64,000 nt of DNA from a bacterium (GTDB taxonomy: Bacteria > Patescibacteriota > Gracilibacteria > Peribacterales > Peribacteraceae), in the NCBI GenBank assembly GCA_029558515.1, contig JAKQEM010000009.1, positions 1 to 64,000 on the forward strand. Reading direction: 5' to 3'. The notes beneath the pieces were generated by a model, which worked only from the letters and a program-made list of their open reading frames with translations, was not told where the DNA came from and ran no database searches. Positions 1 to 8,658 of this stretch are shown piece by piece. The translations under genes and the position numbers were made by a program. Within the stretch, counting starts at the first letter, position 1, and the number at the start of each line of letters is the position of its first letter.

Positions 1-3000
1 AGGTTTCCGTTGAACGTCAGCCCCGTGCTGCTTCCTGAGATTTCGCCGTAGTTTGTCAGCGTACCGTCGATGTTGAAGGTTGCCGTTCCCGTTCCCAGTG
101 TGATGGTGCCGAAGTTCGTCAGGTTGTACGTGCGGGGATCCATGGTGTCGATAAGTGTCACTGAAGGCGCATTGCCCAGCGGGATCGTCGTTCCGGTTCC
201 GATGGTCATCGTGCGCACGTTCGTTGCACTTATTGATCTGAGGATCGTGACATGGTTAAAAGTGATACCCGCTGCATCGATGCTCGAATCCTCCGTATAC
301 GCACCGTCGAATGCAACGGTTCCGCCGTTGGCATTCCACACGGGGCTTCCGGTTTGCATGAAGCTCTGTTCCACCGTCATCCCGGAGCTCGTTGCGGTGA
401 ACGTCCCTCCGGAGATGGAGTAATCGCCGTTGATGTCGATGGTCTGGTTCCCGCCCGCGAACGTGCCGGCGGTCTGCAGCAGATTTGTGGCGATCGCGAG
501 TCGTGCCGACGGGGCGGTGAACGCTCCTCCGTCGAGCGTGAATGCGTTCAGCGTCACTGCCGCACCGCCCCCTGTGAACGTCCCGCCGCTTTGAGTATAT
601 GGACCAAAAACAGTGATCGTATTGTTATTCTGCGTCAGACTTCCATGGAGGTGCATCTCAGACGTTGTTCCCGTCGTTCCCACATTCAACGTCCCGCCGA
701 GATTGAGCGTCGATCCCGTCCAGATATACAGCTTCTTTCCCGTCACAATGGTCGTGTCGAGCGAACTCATCGTGTAGATCGCAGCGATATCCTCGTCTCC
801 GTTGCCGGTGGCAATAGCGAGTTGCGCACTTGTGATTGTCCCACCTGTTTCATTCCTCACGATCAGGTGATTCTGGTACAGGTGCACCCCCGTCATCGTG
901 CTCCCCGATGCTACCGTGACCGTGACCCCCTGCGGACTTGCCTCGTTATCCAGGTACACTGTTACGATGTCATTGGCGCGCAGTCCTGCGCCGGAGAGTG
1001 TGAAGTAACCATTGGCATCCGTCAGAGCGGAATCAAGCACCGATGATCCGCTCACGCTCAGACTCACGTTCTGCGAAGCTAGCGGAGCAGAACCCTCATC
1101 GCTGAATGCGCGGCCGGTCACCGTCACTGCCGTTTCCGGCGCCGTGAACAACCAGTTTGTGTTGTTGCCGCTGTCCGTACACGTCCCATCACTGCAATCC
1201 AGTTCAGCGCCGCCGCTGGCATCCGAATCCTGTACGTCCAATGCTGTCAAACTCTGCGTCCCGCTCGAGCCATCCAGGAGCAGATTGCTGGTACTCCCTG
1301 TCTTTGTTGAACGCACTGTCAAACTCGCAAGCGTCAATGCTCCGGAGAAGCTCTGGCGACTGCGGAAATCGGTGAAGAGCGTGCCGCTTGGCTTGGTGAA
1401 GTTTGTAAACACAGTCGAACCCGAGATCGTCTGGTTCGCCCCATCCAATATCACGGTTCCCGTAGAAGTGAACCCGCCGACGTTGTTCCAGTTCCCTGCG
1501 AGAGTGAGGAGTTGTGAGTTTTGAGTTTTGAGTTCTCCGCTGATGATGTGCAGATCGCCGGTGAGGGTGAGAGCGGAACCCAATGTATACACTCCGCTTC
1601 CGGTGTTCTGATAGCCCGCAGCGAGAGCAGCGACTTCCGATGCGGAGAGTGCGCGGTTGTAGATGCGGACGTCGTCGAGGAGGCCGTTCAATGGATCTTC
1701 CGTGACCAAATCATGAGTCGCGGCAATCCTGATGCCGTCCCCCGTTGTGGTGTCCCAGAAGCCATCATTCGGTGTTGCAGAATATTTATGAATTCCATTG
1801 ACATATATATGGTGTACTCCGCCCGTTGCCCACGTGAACGTGAGGTGTTCCCATGCGCCACTCTGTAGTCCGAGTGTTGCCGGCGGGACTGTTACTCTGC
1901 CTTCCACTCCATTGTCGTACCAGCCGTAGTACCCTTTTCCGTCGCCGGAATAATGAATGAAAACATCAAATACTTTTGTTGTTCCAGAAAAATCAAATGC
2001 ACGGAACAAAGGAACGTCATTCGTACCGGAGAGTGATTCGTTGCTGTAGTACCACGCCGAGAAGCTTCCAATCCTCTGAAGAGCAAACAGAGGTAGATTT
2101 CCGTAATCATCCACCCCATCGAACTCCAGTGCCTGCGGATTGAAGAATCTGCTTGCATGGCCCGGATTCTGCTTCCACTGCGGCTTCGTATTCCCGCCTG
2201 CAGCTCCGCTCCACGTTCCGTTGTTCCCGTAGCCCGAATCATCGCGGATGACCGTGGAGCCCGACCCATCATCCAGCTTCCAGTAGCCGACAAGACCGTT
2301 ATTGAGCGTGAGGTTACTCAAGGTATTCGCCCCAAGGTTCAGGCTCTCCGGTGCCGCGGCGTCTCCTTCGACTCCGCTCAGGATGACGCCGCTTGAAGTT
2401 GAGAATATCCCTGCATTCGCCACAAAGCTTCCGCTTAAGGTTAGTCCGTTCGTCCCCATTGTCATGACTCCCTTCACTTCGAGGTCATGTCCCTTCACTC
2501 GTCCTCCCGGCGTGAACTGAGAGCCTGGCCACACATACAACTCTTTTCCGGAAGCGAGCTGAAGCGTGGAATTGCTGTCCGTCATGGAGTAGAGCGCTGC
2601 GATATCCGCATCACCACTGTTATCCGCCAAATTCAAATTGGCATTCGTTAGCGCAGGCGCATTCGCCGAGCTTCCGGTATTCGATCGCAGAATCAGTCTG
2701 TTCTGATACAGATGGACACCGGTCATCGATGATCCAGATCCCCTCGTCACTGTCACCGCTTTCTCCGTTTCGCCATCAAGGAAGAGCGTCACGATGCTGC
2801 CGCCCGTGATGGTTGCGGGACTCAGGGAGAATGCGCCCGCGGCGTCGGTTTCCGCGGTCACCGCCACAGCGCCGCCGTTCACCGAGAGTGCGACGGTTTT
2901 GCTCGCGAGCGGCGTCGCGCCTTCATCGCTGTAGACTTTTCCTGCTATCGATCTGATTTCTACCGGTGAGAATGTCAATTCGTTGCCGACCGAATTCATG

Positions 3001-4469
3001 TTGGCGTACTCGAACTTGATCCACGCGGCGGACCGGGCGATGCCGGACATGCGGATTTCATCCAGTGTTCCGTCGAAATCCTGGTCACTCACGTCCGTTC
3101 TGTTGCCGAAGTAGTTGGAGCTGCTTGGTGTCCATACGCCCGTGTTGTACGTCGTAGGTTGCAGGACGCCGTTCACGTACATCTTGTATCCGTTGGTGAC
3201 GCTGTCGCCTTCGCGCACGAACGAAGCCAGATACCACTGCCCCGCCGTGACGGCGGTCGAACCGAAATTCTTGTTGCCGGCATTGTCGCTGGGATACACA
3301 TTCATCTTTCCGTCGTACAGGGAAAGAATCATGTGCTTCGGGTTGTAGTTGTGGATGATGGTGTCCACGTAGCTGGTGGTATCCGGCTTGAACCATGCGC
3401 TCCACGTGAACGCGAGTTCCGGAGTGAAGGACGATGTGGCGACATCATTCGATCCATCAAAGATTTGCCCTCTGCCGATTTTACCGGCATCCTCGGCGGG
3501 TTCTCCGGCACCAATCTTATTCTGCGTTCTGCTGTTTGACGTAGAGTCGGCAATGGTGGAAGTGGTTGCATCTTGCATGTGCCATACTCCCTGGAAGTGC
3601 GTGTCCCACACCGCCGTTCCGTTTTGGCCGTCTGCAGCCGAGCCGGAACCGTAGTAGAGGAAGATCACGGCACCCGATCCGTTGCCGGTGCCGTTTGCCT
3701 TAAGTGTCGGAATTTTTACCCAAAATATGCCGGAACCTGAACCGTTACCGACGGTGTACGATTCGCGTTCATATGGAAGGATGACGCCGCTCGATGTCGT
3801 GAAGCGAATATCATTCCCCGTTCCCTGCGCATGGGCGCCGATGCTTGCGTCGTTCGAGAATTTTACGAGGAGCGGGAAGTTCGTGAGATCGCTGTCGATG
3901 TTCGTATTGGACACGGTGATCTGTTTCCGGAATCCGAAACCGTTGAGAGAGTCGCTCCATGCAATATCGTCATTTGCGATCTGCCAGGCACGCGCCTCTT
4001 CATAAATGTAGGGCTCTTCCTCCAGCGCGAACGCAGCGCTGGACTGGCGGATGGCAGTGAAGAGGAAGATGGGGAGAGAGAGAAGCAGCAATACTACGAT
4101 GGTGATGATGCGCTTACCCGGCAGATACGGGTGTTTCATTTCCAGCGTGGAGAGATTTTCTTCCTCGATGTGTCGGAGTTCGCGGATGCCGTGCCATTCG
4201 ATGCTGAGGACCAAAACGGAAAGTGATGCGCCTAACCAAAGCATCGTGACGTATCCGTACGTGACAATGTAGAAGAATCCCGCGCGCAGCACCCGATCCA
4301 AATTCAATGCGCCGGAGAGATCCGCCAAAACCAGCGTCCATCCGCCCATGATCAGCAGGGAGAGAATCACTGCGTGCGTCACCCAGCTGTCGCCGGATAG
4401 GTAATAGCTGCGGATGGTGCGCGCCGTGCTCCGTATAAACCGGCCGATGAGCGACAGCTTGTTTGTCAC
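1..4469 (-). CDS. Giant DUF2341/LamG surface protein (C-terminus outside window)
   Basis: A single minus-strand frame stays open from a GTG at 4469 to the window edge, giving about 1490 residues without a stop. The start overlaps the stop of the upstream gene as GTGA, so the two are probably translationally coupled. Near the N-terminus are three hydrophobic stretches (about residues 33-53, 66-92, 128-147). A DUF2341-like segment follows (about 170-280), then a LamG/concanavalin-like domain (about 283-490). Next is a CNA-B/carboxypeptidase-regulatory-like stretch containing YSDEGATPLASKTVALSV. A second LamG domain (about 727-940) ends in the typical IYNRALSASEVAAL. A second copy of the regulatory-like module (FSDEGSAPLASQNVSLSV) and Gly/Thr/Asn-rich beta-helix-like repeats follow. 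Probable role: very large cell-surface or adhesion protein (inferred). No catalytic motif is visible. Confidence 0.8.
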   Translation of the reverse strand, partial: MTNKLSLIGRFIRSTARTIRSYYLSGDSWVTHAVILSLLIMGGWTLVLADLSGALNLDRVLRAGFFYIVTYGYVTMLWLGASLSVLVLSIEWHGIRELRHIEEENLSTLEMKHPYLPGKRIITIVVLLLLSLPIFLFTAIRQSSAAFALEEEPYIYEEARAWQIANDDIAWSDSLNGFGFRKQITVSNTNIDSDLTNFPLLVKFSNDASIGAHAQGTGNDIRFTTSSGVILPYERESYTVGNGSGSGIFWVKIPTLKANGTGNGSGAVIFLYYGSGSAADGQNGTAVWDTHFQGVWHMQDATTSTIADSTSNSRTQNKIGAGEPAEDAGKIGRGQIFDGSNDVATSSFTPELAFTWSAWFKPDTTSYVDTIIHNYNPKHMILSLYDGKMNVYPSDNAGNKNFGSTAVTAGQWYLASFVREGDSVTNGYKMYVNGVLQPTTYNTGVWTPSSSNYFGNRTDVSDQDFDGTLDEIRMSGIARSAAWIKFEYANMNSVGNELTFSPVEIRSIAGKVYSDEGATPLASKTVALSVNGGAVAVTAETDAAGAFSLSPATITGGSIVTLFLDGETEKAVTVTRGSGSSMTGVHLYQNRLILRSNTGSSANAPALTNANLNLADNSGDADIAALYSMTDSNSTLQLASGKELYVWPGSQFTPGGRVKGHDLEVKGVMTMGTNGLTLSGSFVANAGIFSTSSGVILSGVEGDAAAPESLNLGANTLSNLTLNNGLVGYWKLDDGSGSTVIRDDSGYGNNGTWSGAAGGNTKPQWKQNPGHASRFFNPQALEFDGVDDYGNLPLFALQRIGSFSAWYYSNESLSGTNDVPLFRAFDFSGTTKVFDVFIHYSGDGKGYYGWYDNGVEGRVTVPPATLGLQSGAWEHLTFTWATGGVHHIYVNGIHKYSATPNDGFWDTTTGDGIRIAATHDLVTEDPLNGLLDDVRIYNRALSASEVAALAAGYQNTGSGVYTLGSALTLTGDLHIISGELKTQNSQLLTLAGNWNNVGGFTSTGTVILDGANQTISGSTVFTNFTKPSGTLFTDFRSRQSFSGALTLASLTVRSTKTGSTSNLLLDGSSGTQSLTALDVQDSDASGGAELDCSDGTCTDSGNNTNWLFTAPETAVTVTGRAFSDEGSAPLASQNVSLSVSGSSVLDSALTDANGYFTLSGAGLRANDIVTVYLDNEASPQGVTVTVASGSTMTGVHLYQNHLIVRNETGGTITSAQLAIATGNGDEDIAAIYTMSSLDTTIVTGKKLYIWTGSTLNLGGTLNVGTTGTTSEMHLHGSLTQNNNTITVFGPYTQSGGTFTGGGAAVTLNAFTLDGGAFTAPSARLAIATNLLQTAGTFAGGNQTIDINGDYSISGGTFTATSSGMTVEQSFMQTGSPVWNANGGTVAFDGAYTEDSSIDAAGITFNHVTILRSISATNVRTMTIGTGTTIPLGNAPSVTLIDTMDPRTYNLTNFGTITLGTGTATFNIDGTLTNYGEISGSSTGLTFNGN
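2364..2387. repeat. REP-like sequence inside the surface-protein gene
   Basis: On the minus strand this reads GTCATCCTGAG, CGGAGT, CGAAGGA. It matches the widespread CCTGAG...TCGAAGG repetitive-element pattern and is translated in frame as V-I-L-S-G-V-E-G-D in a linker between modules. A related sequence occurs at 29987-30016. Family assignment is from memory of the motif only. Confidence 0.45.
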
Positions 4470-7400
4470 GGAGCTTCGAAAAAGGGGAGAGCGCTGGAAA
4501 TCTTCAGTGGGCCGAGCAAATAGAACTGCGGACTGATATCGGGAGCGTCGTACTGATAGCGAAATGTTGTCTGTTCGCCTTCCTTCCAGCTTCCCCTCCA
4601 TCGGAGGGTAGTTGAGCCATCTTCCTCTTTCCAAACGTTTGCAGAGGGGTGGATTTCGGAAACAACGAAGCCGGGAGGCACTGTCTCTGCAATCGTGCCG
4701 GTCACCGGACTATTGAAGGTGACGGTGATGTGCATCGGTGAAGGTCCCAGCGGCCACAGACGCGTCGCGCCTATGCGTCGTATAAGGAAGGGGGGATCGT
4801 TGACTTCTATGGTGGATGTCATTGACCGCGTGCCATTCTCAGTGGTTGCAGTCAGCGTGAGCACGTATGTTCCGGCTTCGACTGCGGTGAAGGAAGTCGC
4901 ATAATCGGGAGTAATGAGTCCCGCTTCTTTGACACCACAGGAGTCGCCGGTTGCTATGGATCCATTCTCGGTTGTGAGAGAAGCGACATGTTCCTCGGTT
5001 TCTTCGGTTGCATCGGAATCCTCCGTTGCCTCTTTTCTGTATACCTCCAACTTCAAATCAGCATCGCATACTATCCTCCCCCCATCATCCAGCACACCTA
5101 TGGACAAATCGATGATATCTCCCGCATTGTACCGATCCTGCGACGGGTTTATGGCAAGCACCCCCCATGCAAAATCGGCGGTTTGAACGGTCGTCTCTTT
5201 CGTGATGGGATTGAAGACGGTGATTTCCAGCGTGTAGAGCCCCGGTTCGAATGCGCGCTCCGGTTCGAGAACCAGCACGACCGATCCCGGCACGAAGTGA
5301 TAGTTCGGTATGACGGTTTTCCCGTTTTTGTTTGTGAGTCGCACCTGCATGATCGGTACGCCGTCATCATCATTATCGTCATTCCTATCCTTTTGCTTCT
5401 TCACGATTGATTCCGCAAGTTTCTGCTTCAAATCGTCTGCACTGTAAATGGCATCGACCACCGATTCCGTGACACTCTCCACCGCCGATGTACCGTTTTC
5501 TTCAGATAGGAGTTCGTTTGTCTTTCGTACCTTCTTGCCGGCGTTTTTACGGATCGTCTGTTCGACGATGTCTTGCTCCCTTTCGACCGTCACCACCGCA
5601 TTGAGAGCACGTTGAATCTCTGCGTCTTTACCAAGAATGTTCGATGCTCTGTTTCTCATTTCTTCACTGAGCAGCGATTCCGCCGCTTTCGTGGTAGCCG
5701 CGCGTTTTGCATTTCCCGGAACGGAACCATCCAAAAGAATATTGACGGCGATAGAGTCGTTTGCGATTGCATCTGCTATGTCTTCCTTTTTCTCATTCAA
5801 CAGATCGGCCAATGCCATTTCTTTGATCCTAGCTTCATCCGTGAGCGCATGTACGATGGCCGTATACGCCGCCTCTTCGGTGTATCGTCCCCCCGTATCC
5901 ATCACGGTTGTTCCCGTTTCATTGACCACGTTCTCAATGAGCGTGAAGGAGGGCATCGCATTGGCATCGAAGATGCCGTTACTTTTTGGAATCAGCTGCA
6001 GAACCTCCGCGGTGCGCATTTCATTTTCTCCTGCATTCGGGAGCACCACCATCGCCCAGCGGGTATCTTCCGTGAAGCGAAAGGGTTCTCCGTACAGAAG
6101 CTGCGCGAAGAGAGAACGGAGCCAGGAGAGTGTTGCGCCGGTGTCGGTGGAGGCAGGGGATTCCGATGACGCACCTGCAACCGAGGCAACCGACGATTCC
6201 GAGGAAAACGAGGACGCAACGGCAACAGATGAATCCGAGAAAGCCGCGGAAGAACGATCGGAACCATCGGCGGATTCGTTTATGTCAGATCCGGATTGAA
6301 ATCCGGGGTTGACTGACGATGCCGCAGAAAATATTTCCGATGAAGAAGTATTTTCGAAGGCAAGATCCTCGTTTGTGTCGGTTGCTTCGGTTTCCTCGGT
6401 TGCTTGTTCATGAGCTGCTTCCTTAACAACATTCTTTTCCGAAGCCACATCTGTCACGGTACCCTTCGCTTCCAACCGTCCGAACTGTGCAAACAACGGC
6501 GAGACGGGTGCGGCCGTGAACGCGTAGGTGAGAGTCAATGGCGCCTGCCCGAAAAATTCCCTGTTCCAAATGATCAGCGTGCCATCCTCCGTCTCGTCGA
6601 TTTCGGCGATGGGAGTGACGTCCCGGACGGTGAATCCCGCAGGAACGCGTTCCGTGATGCTTCCCATGAATGTCGCATGCGGCGTGACGGTGATGATCAT
6701 CGTTTCCTCCTCTCCCGGGCTCGTGCGGACGACCGATGTGCGCGTGACGGAGAGGACGTCGTTTGTGGTTTCGATGGTCTGCACGCGCTGAGCCTCCGGG
6801 GGAAGCAGACCGAGTGCAATACGCTTCTGAAGCAGGATCGTCTCCTCTCCGTCGTTTGAAACTTGAAATAGTTTTTCCATCAAGCGCAGGTCGCTGCGGC
6901 TCTGCATCCACGACACCGTCATATCATACTCACCCGGGCGGAAAACGGCGGGGGTGTCGACGAAGATGAGTATTTCTTCACTCGTCTCCTCCATGCGCAT
7001 ATCCGTTACGAGCGCCTTTCCAAATCCCTTGAGCGTCACATGAATTCTCCCGGCTATATCTTTGACGGACTGAATGTCACCGATTTTTGCAATGGCAAAT
7101 TGGGGAGTACTTACCGCGTGCGGTGCATCGGAAATGAAACGGATGGACGGGAGGGTAAAGGTGAATGTGGCGGAAGACGAGGAGGGCAATGAAGACAAGG
7201 ACGATGTTGCCGCCGCGGATGTGCTTTGCTCGTCGAATGATGCTGCGGACAATGTTGATCCGCTCTCAGAGTTCGATTGAACCAGTGCGATGGATGATGT
7301 CGCTTCAGAGGATGCGGGTTGTATCATCGACGATGAAGCGAATGGAGTGGACCCGCTTTCCGTATCGGTTTGATTCTGTATGTCGGAAGAAGTCGATGCA

Positions 7401-7630
7401 GTGGATGTTGTCGATCCGCTACCGATCACCGTCTGAAGCTCTTCCATGGATGATGTCGATTCCCCCTCAACTGCTCCGCTCCCACTGAGTATCACACCCG
7501 TTTGTGCCGTATACCGCACATCGCTTTTAGTCACGATCAACAATGTGATCACGACAAAGATAGTCAGCGCAAGAATGCGACAATATGTGCGTGCGTACGG
7601 AAAGGGTCTTGGGGTGTGTGTGCGTGTCAT
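4466..7630 (-). CDS. Large Ser-rich exported protein with two repeated beta modules
   Basis: Encodes 1054 residues. An N-terminal hydrophobic segment (about residues 19-36) would act as signal anchor. A Ser/Thr/Ala-rich low-complexity region follows (about 48-150), then an extracellular-looking module (about 270-400) with VPAGFTVRDVTPIAEI and an aromatic/Gly-rich tail. A second Ser-rich linker sits at about 430-500. A helical, Lys/Glu-rich part (about 590-760) precedes two more beta modules. The last (about 930-1054, VPPGFVVSEIHPSANVW) is clearly homologous to the first, so the protein contains an internal duplication of DUF11-like type. No C-terminal membrane anchor is seen. The stop overlaps the GTG start of the giant LamG protein (GTGA), suggesting joint production of two envelope proteins. 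Function unknown; probably cell-surface. The ATG at 7630 is the first start of the frame. Confidence 0.75.
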   Translation of the reverse strand: MTRTHTPRPFPYARTYCRILALTIFVVITLLIVTKSDVRYTAQTGVILSGSGAVEGESTSSMEELQTVIGSGSTTSTASTSSDIQNQTDTESGSTPFASSSMIQPASSEATSSIALVQSNSESGSTLSAASFDEQSTSAAATSSLSSLPSSSSATFTFTLPSIRFISDAPHAVSTPQFAIAKIGDIQSVKDIAGRIHVTLKGFGKALVTDMRMEETSEEILIFVDTPAVFRPGEYDMTVSWMQSRSDLRLMEKLFQVSNDGEETILLQKRIALGLLPPEAQRVQTIETTNDVLSVTRTSVVRTSPGEEETMIITVTPHATFMGSITERVPAGFTVRDVTPIAEIDETEDGTLIIWNREFFGQAPLTLTYAFTAAPVSPLFAQFGRLEAKGTVTDVASEKNVVKEAAHEQATEETEATDTNEDLAFENTSSSEIFSAASSVNPGFQSGSDINESADGSDRSSAAFSDSSVAVASSFSSESSVASVAGASSESPASTDTGATLSWLRSLFAQLLYGEPFRFTEDTRWAMVVLPNAGENEMRTAEVLQLIPKSNGIFDANAMPSFTLIENVVNETGTTVMDTGGRYTEEAAYTAIVHALTDEARIKEMALADLLNEKKEDIADAIANDSIAVNILLDGSVPGNAKRAATTKAAESLLSEEMRNRASNILGKDAEIQRALNAVVTVEREQDIVEQTIRKNAGKKVRKTNELLSEENGTSAVESVTESVVDAIYSADDLKQKLAESIVKKQKDRNDDNDDDGVPIMQVRLTNKNGKTVIPNYHFVPGSVVLVLEPERAFEPGLYTLEITVFNPITKETTVQTADFAWGVLAINPSQDRYNAGDIIDLSIGVLDDGGRIVCDADLKLEVYRKEATEDSDATEETEEHVASLTTENGSIATGDSCGVKEAGLITPDYATSFTAVEAGTYVLTLTATTENGTRSMTSTIEVNDPPFLIRRIGATRLWPLGPSPMHITVTFNSPVTGTIAETVPPGFVVSEIHPSANVWKEEDGSTTLRWRGSWKEGEQTTFRYQYDAPDISPQFYLLGPLKISSALPFFEAP

Positions 7631-7906
7631 AAAGTTCCAAATATCTTAGCATATTTTACGATTAGAATGAAGATTCAGGACTCTACCAGGAAGCGGATTC
7701 ATCATCACTTGCATCTTGAGAAATGTATGCGCACTGCTCGAAATGAAAATCAACATTAAAATATCCGTGCGTTTGACAAGAATGCATCATTCAAACATTT
7801 TACAGTTTCACTTGCGCAAAATGTAAATAATTGTTGATTGATATGCTTGTGTGCCGCTGATTTTCGCTGTTGCGGGCAGGACGTGCGCATCGTGGATGTG
7901 CTCTGT

Positions 7907-7912
7907 TATCAT
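7907..7912 (+). promoter_or_regulatory. -10 element of the lipoprotein gene
   Basis: TATCAT lies 8 bases before the ATG at 7921. This supports that start over the in-frame upstream start at 7870 and implies a leaderless or nearly leaderless mRNA. The rest of 7631-7906 is AT-rich intergenic DNA that must hold the divergent promoters of both neighbours; no gene is seen in it. Confidence 0.5.
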
Positions 7913-7920
7913 GCAGTTCG

Positions 7921-8508
7921 ATGCAGCGGAAACTACTCATGATCGGCGTCTGGAGTGTGACGGTTGTTCTTTCCGCGTGTGCGGGGGGCAACGGACCGGT
8001 GACCGTATCACGCATTCTCTCGTCTTCGAAACCCATTGTCGAAGGGGAGCCGCTACCGGAATTCTCCGAGCACTTTCAAACCGGCACGACCGTTGTGTAC
8101 TCCTACGTTATTGTGGAGAACACCAAGACGATGACGGGTAGTTTTCCCGTGCGACTTCGATGGTTCTATCCCAATGATTACCGTCCGCCCATGGCGCAGC
8201 ATACCGTGATGCTGGAGCCGGGTCAGGAGGTGGCGCAGTTTGAAATTCACAATGACAAAGGTTTGATGCGCGGTCCGTACATGCTGATTCCGGCGTTTGG
8301 GAAGGACCAATCGAGTCTCACGGAAACAGGATCATCGCGATTCTTTATCGGCATGACGCAGGAGGAATCGCAAACGTTTCTGACGGAGGAAGCGGACTAT
8401 CGCAGGCGACAAGAGAATGAGCGACGGTTGCGAGAGGCAGAGGATGCTTTGGCAGCATCGGGGTCATTGTCGACAGGGTCCCGGCTTATGATTCCTGGAG
8501 TCGAATAG
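7921..8508 (+). CDS. Putative lipoprotein
   Basis: Encodes 195 residues. The start at 7921 gives a short classical signal: two basic residues, a hydrophobic core, then the lipobox L-S-A-C with Cys20 followed by Ala-Gly-Gly. It should therefore be lipidated and anchored outside the membrane. The middle part (about residues 45-125) is beta-rich and free of cysteine. The C-terminal 45 residues are Glu/Arg-rich and probably helical. A longer frame starts upstream at 7870, but its extra residues would destroy the signal and it lies upstream of the -10 hexamer. It is monocistronic by appearance, with 150 bases before leuS. The family is not recognised and no function is proposed. Confidence 0.7.
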   Translation: MQRKLLMIGVWSVTVVLSACAGGNGPVTVSRILSSSKPIVEGEPLPEFSEHFQTGTTVVYSYVIVENTKTMTGSFPVRLRWFYPNDYRPPMAQHTVMLEPGQEVAQFEIHNDKGLMRGPYMLIPAFGKDQSSLTETGSSRFFIGMTQEESQTFLTEEADYRRRQENERRLREAEDALAASGSLSTGSRLMIPGVE

Positions 8509-8658
8509 CCGCATTCGGCACATATGTTGTCGTTGTTAGGCACGTGACCGCCGATGCAGAACGCAGGTAAACTTGAGAATTTTATTTAGTCTGAGGCTAA
8601 CGAGCGGTCGGAAACGCGGGTAGTGGCGAACTGCACCGGAGCAGGCTAGTATTCCGCC

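Noticed and set aside
5573..6299. Plus-strand frames of about 200 codons within the Ser-rich gene
   Set aside because: Shadows of a low-complexity minus-strand gene; no start signal or protein-like pattern.
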